A stretch of 64,000 nt of DNA from Natrinema mahii (GTDB lineage Archaea; Halobacteriota; Halobacteria; Halobacteriales; Natrialbaceae), in the NCBI GenBank assembly GCA_000690595.2, contig JHUT02000001.1:124001-188000 (forward strand), given 5' to 3'. The position numbers were made by a program, and so were the translations under genes. Below, piece by piece: positions 18,402-25,627 of the stretch. The notes beneath the pieces are model-generated. The model worked only from the letters and a program-made list of their open reading frames with translations, was not told the origin of the DNA and searched no databases. Every line of letters starts with the position of its first letter. Positions within the stretch are counted from its first letter, which is position 1.

Positions 18402-18542
18402 TCAAGCCTCTTGCAGATCGACGATCCGCACCCAGTGGTCGCCGTACGCCGCCTCGTGATCCCTGGCCGCTCTGTTCGCGTCCGCCCAGTCCGCGTGTTC
18501 CCGCTCGAGGGCACAGCTGTCACACTGCAGCCGGTACACCAT
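18402..18542 (-). CDS. Mini zinc-finger protein (CDSC...H..H type)
   Basis: This 46-residue protein reads MVYRLQCDSCALEREHADWA and onward, with one CxxC pair and later His residues (DHEAAYGDHW), a plausible C2H2-like zinc site. It is a paralog of the gene at 25333, which shares CDSCA-x-ER and a His pair at similar spacing. TTTAAA (18567-18572) lies 25 bp from the ATG, indicating a leaderless transcript, with a palindrome between. Function is unknown. The ATG at 18542 is chosen over a longer frame because the upstream part is the promoter. Confidence 0.75.
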   Translation of the reverse strand: MVYRLQCDSCALEREHADWADANRAARDHEAAYGDHWVRIVDLQEA

Positions 18543-18552
18543 GCGAGTTGAT

Positions 18553-18567
18553 ACCACTCGAGGTGGT
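18553..18567. promoter_or_regulatory. Palindromic operator candidate in the mini zinc-finger promoter
   Basis: ACCAC-TCGAG-GTGGT is an inverted repeat with 5-bp arms placed between the TATA-like TTTAAA (18567-18572) and the start codon at 18542. In this position a bound repressor would block initiation. Confidence 0.4.
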
Positions 18568-18728
18568 TTAAATTTCATCGCTACGATCTCCGGTCGACCG
18601 CGCTCGACGGCCCAGATCGGTCGATACTCGATCGCGGTCGGCGTCAGCGGCTGGCGTTCCACTGCCTACGGCTGTCTTGTTCGACGGACAGGAGAGTGAG
18701 AAATCGCCCGCCGGAAACGCGAAGCTTC

Positions 18729-19775
18729 ATGTCGACCGAATCAGATATCCGATCGATGTATCGGTACACGCCGGACGACATCGATCACGAACGCGCACAC
18801 CATCAGGCGGTCATTCAGGGAGCCGACGAGCTAGACGGGAAGCGGATCGGCAACCTCGGGGAACTCGCGTTCGAGCAGTTCTGTCGGGAGTATCTCCCCG
18901 TCGAGATGTGGGAGTGGAACAACGAGGAAGCGATCCGCCGGTGCAACCCGGAGAGTTTCGCGGGGCACGATTTCGAGGTCTTCGGCTACGAGGTCGACGT
19001 GAAGTCCTCGCGGGACGTCTCGGCTTTCCTTCCCGAATCGCTCGTCGAACGCGACCCCGACGACGACATCGTCGTCATGGTCTGGCACCGGGACAACGAG
19101 GACAGCCTCATCCTGCTGGGCTGGGAACGGCTCGAGACGCTCGAGTCGAAAGTCGAGACCGAGGCCGAGTACTCGGGCGACGCGCCGGCAAAGCTCGATC
19201 ACCTCGCGGCCCGGCCGATGAACGAACTGCTCGATCTCGGGCCGAACACCGCCCACATGAACCAGAAGCCGGAGAATCCGTTCGAGCCGGGCGATCGCGT
19301 GGTGAAAGCCGGGGACGACGACCCGTCGGTGGGCGTCGTCGTCGAGGTGTTGCCGCCCGAGAAGAACACGGGCGCGTTCGGGCAGGAGCTAAACGGTGAG
19401 GCGGTCCGGGTGACGTTCCCGAACGTCCTCGACGAGGGGCCGGCCGACTGGCGCGAGTACCACCCCGCAATCCTCGCGTCCTACTGCGACGATCAGGACA
19501 TCAAACGCTGGACCTACAACCACGAGAACCTCACGTTCGCGGCGAACCCCTACGTCCCCGGCGATCGCGTGATCAAGCCCAGCCACGACGATCCGGACGC
19601 GGCCGTCGTCGTCGAGCGCGCCGCCGACGGCACCGACGTCACCGTCGCCTTCCTGAACGCCTTCGACGACGAGGACGTCTGGCCCGGGAAACTGGCCGCT
19701 CACTGCGAGGAACACGGCATCAACCGATACACGTACGAGCCGTCGGAACTCGCGTTCGCCCGTCGAGAGACGTGA
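18729..19775 (+). CDS. Putative PD-(D/E)XK-fold protein with two tandem C-terminal modules
   Basis: The protein has 348 residues from the ATG at 18729. Residues ~40-95 fit a restriction-endonuclease-like core: Glu45 (NLGELAFEQF), Asp81 (GHDFEVFGYE) and Asp90-x-Lys92 (EVDVKSS). From ~190 to the end there are two copies of an ~80-residue module: PF-x-PGDRVVK ... DDP ... VRVTFPNVLD ... TYNHENLTFA, then PY-x-PGDRVIK ... DDP ... VTVAFLNAFD ... TYEPSELAFA. Each module looks like a small beta-barrel followed by a short helix and ends in (L)xFA. No methylase or toxin partner lies adjacent. Nuclease activity is inferred only from the motif. Confidence 0.7.
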   Translation: MSTESDIRSMYRYTPDDIDHERAHHQAVIQGADELDGKRIGNLGELAFEQFCREYLPVEMWEWNNEEAIRRCNPESFAGHDFEVFGYEVDVKSSRDVSAFLPESLVERDPDDDIVVMVWHRDNEDSLILLGWERLETLESKVETEAEYSGDAPAKLDHLAARPMNELLDLGPNTAHMNQKPENPFEPGDRVVKAGDDDPSVGVVVEVLPPEKNTGAFGQELNGEAVRVTFPNVLDEGPADWREYHPAILASYCDDQDIKRWTYNHENLTFAANPYVPGDRVIKPSHDDPDAAVVVERAADGTDVTVAFLNAFDDEDVWPGKLAAHCEEHGINRYTYEPSELAFARRET

Positions 19776-19867
19776 CGCGAGGACGGCATTCGGGAGTCGT
19801 GATTCACGGGACGGGCCGGGTCCGGACGGCCGCCCGGGCCACCGAATCCGTACCTGCGGGAACGCCG

Positions 19868-20077
19868 TTAGTCGGACCGGTGTGTGTCCATCACCGTCTC
19901 GTCTTCCTGTGGCCACACCGCCCAGGCCAGGAGGGCGACGACGGCTGCCAGCCCGACTGCGACCGTCTCGAGGACGGACACCGTAATCCCGAACCACGAG
20001 AGGGCCGTTCGTAGCTCGACGACGATCGGGACGAGGACGGCCACGACGACGAGGAGCGCACCCTTCGAGAGACGCAT
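19868..20077 (-). CDS. Small membrane protein resembling haloarchaeal CbaC
   Basis: This 69-residue protein has two membrane helices (ALLVVVAVLVPIVVELRTAL and the VAVGLAAVVALLAWAVWP region) and a charged tail. The first helix with PIVVELRT and LSWFGI resembles the CbaC protein encoded with the haloarchaeal ba3-type oxidase genes, but no oxidase gene is present here, so a role in respiration is only a guess. The ATG at 20077 is preferred to the upstream in-frame ATG at 20116, because the protein then begins directly before the first helix. Confidence 0.6.
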   Translation of the reverse strand: MRLSKGALLVVVAVLVPIVVELRTALSWFGITVSVLETVAVGLAAVVALLAWAVWPQEDETVMDTHRSD

Positions 20078-20313
20078 GTATTGATCCCCGTCATACGTTG
20101 GTGCCGAAGACGCCAACGTGTGGCGGCGAACACGTTCGGTGACCTCGTGATCGCGTGCCCGCTCGAGCGATCAGCAATGGCCGTGGTCCCGCTCGATTCG
20201 TCTCCGAATCGGTCGCTTCGACCGTGTTGGTCTGTCGTCGTTCGCGAGGGCCTCGAGCCCGGAGCCGGTCTCAACCGCCATCGTCCCCATCTATTCACAG
20301 AATTTCCAGTAAG

Positions 20314-20320
20314 TATAAGT
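20314..20320 (+). promoter_or_regulatory. TATA box of the candidate structured RNA
   Basis: AAGTATAAGTTT around 20311-20322 is a good archaeal TATA box. Its expected start point, ~25 bp downstream, coincides with the first base (20344) of the closing stem of the RNA candidate. Confidence 0.5.
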
Positions 20321-20343
20321 TTCTTAGCACGGTACCAGAGAAC

Positions 20344-20406
20344 GGAAGCGCTCTCCCAGGGACTACGCGAAAGTCCCGGGTGCGGGCACACCCGAGACGC
20401 GCTTCC
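20344..20406 (+). ncRNA. Candidate structured RNA (three-way junction)
   Basis: GGAAGCGC (20344-20351) pairs perfectly with GCGCTTCC (20399-20406). Inside, GGGACT (20359-20364) pairs with AGTCCC (20372-20377), and GGGTG (20378-20382) pairs with CACCC (20389-20393). This forms a compact three-way junction of 8-, 6- and 5-bp helices. A further hairpin AAACC-ATGGC-GGTTT follows directly (20407-20421). A TATA box sits 25-30 bp upstream of the first stem base. No protein frame covers the region convincingly. I do not recognise it as a known RNA class. The minus strand could fold equally, so the strand rests on the promoter. Confidence 0.45.
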
Positions 20407-20579
20407 AAACCATGGCGGTTTGCAAGCATGATTCCGTACTTACTCACGAGGCATAAAAGTCTCGCACGATACGCAGCGCGTCGGTATTCGATTGTGATTG
20501 GGTCACGCAGGCTCGAGCGACGCGGCCAGCACCGCCCGAGATCGCCGTCCGAGAACGGCGGCACGCGGGGTGGCGGGCG

Positions 20580-20726
20580 ATGAGTGACGACGGTACGCTC
20601 GGGACGTGTTCACGCTGTGGCCGCGACGTGCTGATCACCCACTGTCTCGGGCCCAGTGAATGCTATGCCTGGCCCTGTGGGTGTCGGCAGTCGCCAGCGG
20701 CGATAGCGAACGACGACGACACGTAG
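20580..20726 (+). CDS. Cys-rich microprotein with likely zinc site
   Basis: This 48-residue protein runs from the ATG at 20580 to the TAG at 20724-20726, beginning MSDDGTLGTCSRCGRDV. It has six Cys and a His: CSRC, then HC, then C, then CGC (HCLGPSECYAWPCGCRQ). The pattern suits one or two zinc sites. Such microproteins are frequent in haloarchaea. A TATA-like GCATAAAAG lies at about 20451-20459, far upstream. It is too short for standard length cut-offs. Function is unknown. Confidence 0.65.
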   Translation: MSDDGTLGTCSRCGRDVLITHCLGPSECYAWPCGCRQSPAAIANDDDT

Positions 20727-20744
20727 GCCAGCCGTCGATCACGG

Positions 20745-20832
20745 ACTATAGTAGCCACTGAAAGTCATTGCATACCCGATCGCACGATGGCTGTGCGATC
20801 GGTGTGTAAATCATTTCAGTTGTTACTATAGT
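20745..20832. mobile_element. Palindromic MITE-like element, copy 1
   Basis: This 88-bp imperfect palindrome begins ACTATAGTAGCC and ends TTACTATAGT, with a central GATCGCAC...GTGCGATC stem. Two arms can be told apart: arm A contains GTCATTGCA, and arm B, read on the other strand, contains GATTTACACACC. The same arms recur at 55537-55620 (inverted) and 59335-59421 (same orientation). There is no coding capacity. Size, palindromy and multiple copies fit a miniature inverted-repeat element moved by a transposase encoded elsewhere. Confidence 0.8.
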
Positions 20833-21006
20833 ATCAGTGATGCGTTCGATAGTATCGACCACGCCGGTGCCGACTCCGCCAAGAGTTCGATCGATTCTGG
20901 CGTTCAACAGTCCGTAACGCGGCATCGGCACGCGGATTCCGGTGCCCCACCTCCGCGACCGGGGGCGACGATAGACTGATACTGTGGCCCGGCGTGGGCC
21001 TACGGT

Positions 21007-21816
21007 ATGAATGGGCCGTCCCGGAACGACGTCCGCGAGTGGATCGCGGAGCGGTCACGACGACGCGTCGCGATCTACGCCCTCGCGGTTGTCGCAGTCC
21101 TCGTCATTCTGGCCGGAGTGGGATTCTACGCGTACTTCGGCGTCTTCGCCCACCACGCGCCCGAAGACGTTCGCCAGTCCGTTCGCGCGGACGCGAACGT
21201 CAGCGTGACGGAGGCCTACGGTGGGTACGTCGTCTCGGACGCCGACTCCGACGCCGACCGGCTGGGACTCGTGTTCTATCCGGGCGGACGGGTTGCGCCC
21301 GACGCGTATCTTCCGACAGCGGCTCGGATCGCCGAGCGCGCGGACGCCACAGTCGTGGTCCCGAAGATGCGAACGAATCTCGCGGTCTTCTCTCAGGGTC
21401 GAGCCGACGCGGTCGTCGACGGCGAATCGCAAGTCTCTCGATGGGTCGTCGGCGGCCACTCGCTCGGCGGCGCGATGGCGTGTCGGTATGCCGGAAATAA
21501 CGGCGACACAGTCGACGGAATCGTCCTCGTCGGCTCGTACTGCGATCGACCGATCGAGGAGACGCAGACGATAGCCGTTCTCGGCACTCGAGACGCGGTA
21601 CTCGACCGTGACCGGTTCGCGGCCAGTCGCGAGAACCTCCCGCCGGACCACACCGTCAGCCGTATCGAAGGCATGAATCACTCACAGGCAGGGTGGTACA
21701 GCGGCCAACGCGGCGGCCAGCCGGCACGGATTTCGACTCCGGAGGCCCACCGCAGACTCGCGACGGAGATCGCTGACTGGCTCTGTCGTGACCTCGACCA
21801 CTGTGCGGACGGCTAA
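21007..21816 (+). CDS. Membrane-anchored alpha/beta hydrolase
   Basis: The protein has 269 residues. One membrane helix (about 21-45, VAIYALAVVAVLVILAGVG) precedes an extracellular alpha/beta-hydrolase domain. The nucleophile elbow is GGHSLGG near residue 157, the acid is probably the Asp in LGTRDAVLD near 195, and the base is the His in GMNHSQAGWY near 226. This is a complete Ser-Asp-His triad in the right order. It probably hydrolyses an ester or peptide-like bond outside the cell. The ATG at 21007 gives the expected cytoplasmic basic N-terminus. Confidence 0.85.
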   Translation: MNGPSRNDVREWIAERSRRRVAIYALAVVAVLVILAGVGFYAYFGVFAHHAPEDVRQSVRADANVSVTEAYGGYVVSDADSDADRLGLVFYPGGRVAPDAYLPTAARIAERADATVVVPKMRTNLAVFSQGRADAVVDGESQVSRWVVGGHSLGGAMACRYAGNNGDTVDGIVLVGSYCDRPIEETQTIAVLGTRDAVLDRDRFAASRENLPPDHTVSRIEGMNHSQAGWYSGQRGGQPARISTPEAHRRLATEIADWLCRDLDHCADG

Positions 21817-21998
21817 CCCCGACTATCGGCTTCAGTGCTGTCTCCGTCAACCATACTGCCCGAACTCCCGCGACTAAATGCCGTAACGATGCGGTCGAAG
21901 GTTCTTCTCCGTGTGTCCGCGTTTTCCCCGGTAAGAGGATGCTTGCGTCACCTCCCCCTACGCTGTCCACGGGTTTTCGAGGAGCAAGACAACGAGTA

Positions 21999-22229
21999 GG
22001 GTGGGGCGGATTTGAACCGCGAGGACTCGCTTCGCTCGTCCTCTGGGCTCAAATCGCCCGTAACGATTTCTGACGACACGGACTCGTCGCTACGCTCCTC
22101 GTCGGTGTGTCGTCAGAAATGGGTTGGGGCGGATTTGAACCACGGTCGTTCCGCTTCGCTCCACTCCCTGATTCAAATCCGCCAAACGTCACGACTTTGC
22201 GCCTCACGAGTTGTTCGGCGCAAAAGTAG
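21999..22229 (-). repeat. Iterated tRNA-Val 3'-end cassettes (two units)
   Basis: The 3' end of the adjacent tRNA-Val gene, GGG(T)TGGGGCGGATTTGAACC on the plus strand, is repeated at 21999-22017 and 22121-22140 besides its place in the tRNA (from 22231). Each repeat is followed by a partial inverted copy (CTCAAATCGCCC to 22059; ATTCAAATCCGCC to 22183) and then a second hairpin: a 14-bp perfect stem ATTTCTGACGACAC/GTGTCGTCAGAAAT (22066-22079, 22107-22120), and TTTGCGCC/GGCGCAAA (22196-22203, 22217-22224). The spacers differ in sequence but share this plan. The arrangement fits repeated insertion at the tRNA 3' end. Confidence 0.75.
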
Positions 22230-22304
22230 TGGGTTGGGGCGGATTTGAACCGCCGGCTTCCTCCGTGTGAAGGAGGTATCATAACCGGACTAGATCACCA
22301 ACCC
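22230..22304 (-). tRNA. tRNA-Val (anticodon CAC)
   Basis: On the minus strand the acceptor arm GGGTTGG pairs with CCAACCC, followed by discriminator A. The anticodon arm CCTCC-TTCACAC-GGAGG gives anticodon CAC after U33. The T-arm is GGCGG-TTCAAAT-CCGCC. CCA is not encoded. No intron is visible. All arms are intact. Confidence 0.93.
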
Positions 22305-22344
22305 GCACGAGGCCTTTCCCGTGCGTTTGACTTAAGACTTCCTT

Positions 22345-22620
22345 TCAGCGGTCGTCGGCGTCGCTCGAGCGACCCCCACCAACGCGCCCACGCACGTCAC
22401 CAGCGACCCCACGAACCCGATGGGCCGCACGCCGCTCGAGGCCGATCGCCCCGTCCCGAACCGCCTCGAGCCGACTCGGTTCGGGCTCGTCTTCGACTGC
22501 GAGCCCGAGTCGTGATCGGACGCGATCGACGCGGGGACCGAGGGTCTCGCCGATGCCCAGACGGGCGTGTTCGGCGGCGCGAGCGAGGTAATACCGGCTG
22601 TCGTGGAAGTGGTTGTTCAT
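22345..22620 (-). CDS. Small conserved haloarchaeal protein, helical and Arg-rich
   Basis: This 91-residue protein begins MNNHFHDSRYYLARAAEHAR. The helical first half with HFHDSRYYL and AAEHARLG looks like a conserved haloarchaeal domain of unknown function, and the tail is rich in Arg, Gly and Asp. There is no membrane segment or metal site. It lies just downstream of the promoter region shared with adenine deaminase on the other strand (TATATAG at 22652). I give no function. Confidence 0.65.
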   Translation of the reverse strand: MNNHFHDSRYYLARAAEHARLGIGETLGPRVDRVRSRLGLAVEDEPEPSRLEAVRDGAIGLERRAAHRVRGVAGDVRGRVGGGRSSDADDR

Positions 22621-22754
22621 CGGTTCTCCCCCGTAGAAAGGTTAGCTGCGTATATAGTCCTATCGCAGAGGACGAATTTCGACGCCGCTCCCGCGGGCGA
22701 TTGCGAGCGTCACGCGATCGATTGACATACGTCACTCCGCGAGAATCGCCGGCT

Positions 22755-24524
22755 ATGAACGAGTTCCAGTCGGTCGCGCTCGAGCGCGAGGGGGCGACCG
22801 CCGACGTAGTCGTCGAGGGCGGGCAGGTGTACTGTTCGAACCGCCGCGAATTTCTCGACCGCGATGTCGCGATCGTCGGCGACAGGATCGCCGCCCTGCT
22901 CGCGGACGCCGCGTCGGTCACGGGCCCGGAAACGACGGTCGTCTCGGCGGCCGACCGCGTCGTTCTCCCGGGGCTGATCGACGCCCACACCCACGCCGAC
23001 ATCCAGTTGCTGTTCGACCGCGAAGTGCCCCATCTGCTCGCCGCTGGGACCACGTCGGTCGTCACCGAGAGCTCCGGCCTGGGGCTGCTCTTTGGCAGCC
23101 GCGGCGTCGAAACCTTCCTCGAGCGGACCGCCGACTCGCCCGTCTCGACGTACGTCTCCCTCCCGCCACAGGACTTCGTCGACACCTTCGAACCCGCGAC
23201 GGGAACGCCGGCCGAACTCGAGGCGCTCTCGGAACTGCTCGATCACGAGCGGGTCGTCGGCGTCGGCGAGATCGACTGGCTCCACGTCGTCGGCCGCGAC
23301 GCGCCGGTCGAGGACCTCTACGAGCGCGCCCGCGCCCGCGATCTCCCGATCGTCGGCCACGGCGCGGGCTGTCGGGGCGCGTCGCTGCGGGCGTTCGCGA
23401 CCGTCGTCGACAACGACCACGAGGCGATTTCGGCCGACGGGATCCGCGAGCGCGCCGCCAACGGGATCCACGTCGTCGGCCGCTCCGGCTCGATCCGGGA
23501 CGACCTCGCGGCGCTGATCGAGGCCTACCCCGACCTCGACCCGCGGAGCGTCTCGCTGTCGACCGACGGCGTCTGGCCCGGCGACCTGCTCGAGGGCGTT
23601 GGCATGGCCGAGCTCGTCCGCCGGCTGCTCGACGCCGGGATCGAGCCCGCAGACGCGATCGACGCCGCGAGCCGAAACACCGCCGCCCACTTCGGACTCA
23701 CGGACCGGGGCGTCGTCGAACCAGGTGCCGTCGCCGACCTCCTCGTCGTCGACGATCTCGAGTCGATGGTCGTCGAGACGGTCCTCTCCGAGGGCGAGGT
23801 CGTCGTCGCCGACGGCGAGCCCCTCGTCGACGCCAGGACCGACCCCTACCCCGACTACGTCTACGACACCGTCTCGGTCGACGTCTCCGCCGAGCGGTTC
23901 ACCGCGCCGCTCGCGGCCGCGCCCGACGGCCCCGTCCGCGCGATGGCGGTCGACCGCGGGCTCGTGACGACCGAGACGACCGCCGACGCCGCCGTCGTCG
24001 ACGGCCCGGACGACTCGAGCCGGCGGCTCGGTCCCGACCCGGAAAACGACATCCTCACTGCGACGGCCCTCGATCGTGACCCGGCGACCGACGAGCGGGG
24101 CTTCACGGGCTTCCTCACGGGCTTTGGCCTCGAGTCGGGAGCCCTCGCGACCTCGGCCGTCTGGGAGGCGACCGGGCTGGTGACCGTCGCCGCGGACACC
24201 GAGGACGCCGTCGTCGCCGCCGACCGCGTCGCCTCGCTGGGCGGCGGGTTCGCGATTGCCCGCGACGGCGAGGTGGTCGCCGACCTCGCCATGCCGGTCG
24301 CCGGGGCCGCCGCCGAACTCCCGCCCGAGCAGTTCGCCGCGGAGTTCGAGGCACTCGAGGACGCCCTCCGCGAGGCCGGCGTCGAGATCGACCGGCCGCT
24401 GTTGACCGCCCAGACGCTGACCTTCCCCGGGGTTCCGACGCTGAAGCTCACGGCGTCGGGCTACGCCGACGTGTTGGACCAGTCGGTCGTCGGCCTTGAG
24501 CCCGCGGCGGACGCCGACGACTGA
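22755..24524 (+). CDS. ade: Adenine deaminase (AdeC type)
   Basis: The 589-residue protein from the ATG at 22755 deaminates adenine to hypoxanthine plus ammonia in purine salvage. It has the amidohydrolase metal motif DAHTHAD near residue 80, TESSG near 108 for the bridging Glu, GHGAG near 203, STDG near 258 for the catalytic Asp, and a C-terminal AdeC domain with GFGLESGALATS and GGGFAIARDGEVVA. Length matches the family. The reading frame runs upstream into the tRNA region, but ATG 22755 is the first sensible start. Confidence 0.9.
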   Translation: MNEFQSVALEREGATADVVVEGGQVYCSNRREFLDRDVAIVGDRIAALLADAASVTGPETTVVSAADRVVLPGLIDAHTHADIQLLFDREVPHLLAAGTTSVVTESSGLGLLFGSRGVETFLERTADSPVSTYVSLPPQDFVDTFEPATGTPAELEALSELLDHERVVGVGEIDWLHVVGRDAPVEDLYERARARDLPIVGHGAGCRGASLRAFATVVDNDHEAISADGIRERAANGIHVVGRSGSIRDDLAALIEAYPDLDPRSVSLSTDGVWPGDLLEGVGMAELVRRLLDAGIEPADAIDAASRNTAAHFGLTDRGVVEPGAVADLLVVDDLESMVVETVLSEGEVVVADGEPLVDARTDPYPDYVYDTVSVDVSAERFTAPLAAAPDGPVRAMAVDRGLVTTETTADAAVVDGPDDSSRRLGPDPENDILTATALDRDPATDERGFTGFLTGFGLESGALATSAVWEATGLVTVAADTEDAVVAADRVASLGGGFAIARDGEVVADLAMPVAGAAAELPPEQFAAEFEALEDALREAGVEIDRPLLTAQTLTFPGVPTLKLTASGYADVLDQSVVGLEPAADADD

Positions 24525-24759
24525 CCCGCGCGATCGCCCGTCGGTCAGCGCCGGCCGAATCGACCCCGTTCCCAGGCCATATCTAACATCATCGTTCCGG
24601 CGATAACCGGCGTTTCACCCGGTAACACTCCCGTTAGCGAGAATATAACGGGTTCGGAAACGAACCGAGTATCGTCATGCAACGACGAACGCGGAACGCG
24701 GATCGAACCGACTCACGACCGATCGGACCGGCCGGCGCGGCCCCGGGGGTGAGCCGCTG
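24525..24759. other. Intergenic region with a short coupled ORF before the DoxX gene
   Basis: ATG at 24677 opens a 27-codon frame (MQRRTRNADRTDSRPIG...) ending in TGA at 24758-24760, which overlaps the DoxX ATG (TGATG). A GGGGGTGA Shine-Dalgarno sits within its end. A leader peptide with coupled translation is possible. An AT-richer stretch near 24640 (GAGAATATAACG) may be the promoter. Confidence 0.35.
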
Positions 24760-25176
24760 ATGGCCTTCGAGAGCGGCCTCGCCGCCGTCGTGTTGCTCGC
24801 CGGCCGACTGCTGTTTGGCGGGCTGATACTCTACCAGGGGATCAATCACTTCCTCGCGCCGGACGCGATGGCGGGCTACGCCGAGGCCAAGGGCGTCCCG
24901 GCACCGAAGGTCGGCGTCGTCGCCTCGGGTGCCCTCCTCGTTCTCGCCGGGCTCGGCCTCGTCCTCGGCGTCTACCCCCTCCTCGCGGCGGGAGCGCTTG
25001 CCGTCTTTTTCCTCGTCGTAACGCCGCTCATGCACGACTTCTGGGCGGTTCCCGAGGACCGGAAACAGGACGAGCTGAACCACTTTACCAAGAACGTCGA
25101 ACTGTTCGCCGCGTCGCTGCTCGTGCTGGTGCTGGCGAGCCAGCCGTGGGGCTACGCGCTGAACGTCGGTCTCTGA
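24760..25176 (+). CDS. DoxX family membrane protein
   Basis: The 138-residue protein has four membrane helices in the DoxX pattern, including LLFGGLILYQGINHFL at ~20-35 and the TPLMHDFWAVPED loop near 88. DoxX-like proteins are small quinone-linked or redox-associated membrane proteins, and most, including this one, have no assigned substrate. The ATG at 24760 is preceded by GGGGGTGA at good distance and overlaps the stop of a short upstream ORF. Confidence 0.85.
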   Translation: MAFESGLAAVVLLAGRLLFGGLILYQGINHFLAPDAMAGYAEAKGVPAPKVGVVASGALLVLAGLGLVLGVYPLLAAGALAVFFLVVTPLMHDFWAVPEDRKQDELNHFTKNVELFAASLLVLVLASQPWGYALNVGL

Positions 25177-25332
25177 GCAGGTTTCTCCACGAGACGCCGT
25201 CTCGCGGCCACAGGACGGCAGTACGAACGGCGGGATCTCGGCCGACTCACCGGCTCGAGCGATGGGGTCCGACCCGGACTACCAACGTAGTTCGGCGAAC
25301 GGTTCAAGCGGTTCGTCGCCGACCGGTCTCGT

Positions 25333-25521
25333 ATGGCAACGAACGAAACGACCGCGGGGGCCGCCGAGACGAAGCAGTTCCTCGTGACCTGTGACAGCTG
25401 TGCCTACGAGCGGTCGGCAACGGGTCGTGCCGAAGCGACCCGACTCGGCACCGATCATCACCGGGAAACCGGTCACGACCCCGTCGCCCTCGAGGTCCCG
25501 GCATCGGCCGCCGGCCCGTAA
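25333..25521 (+). CDS. Mini zinc-finger protein (CDSC...H..H type), paralog of the 18402 gene
   Basis: This 62-residue protein has one CxxC (TCDSCAYERS near residue 20) followed by a helix with TDHHRETGHD, giving a possible C2H2 zinc site. The core CDSCA-x-ER and the His spacing match the 46-residue protein at 18402-18542, so the two are paralogs. It has a short Thr/Ala-rich N-terminal extension. It has a single-gene context. Function is unknown; nucleic-acid or protein binding is possible. Confidence 0.75.
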   Translation: MATNETTAGAAETKQFLVTCDSCAYERSATGRAEATRLGTDHHRETGHDPVALEVPASAAGP

Positions 25522-25627
25522 TCCGGACCCCGCGGGTAATACGGATCGCACCCGCGTCGTCTCTCGAGTACTGCGTGTGGCGGCGGCTCTCGTCGTGTCC
25601 TCGAGCGACGGAAAACACCGATTCGAG

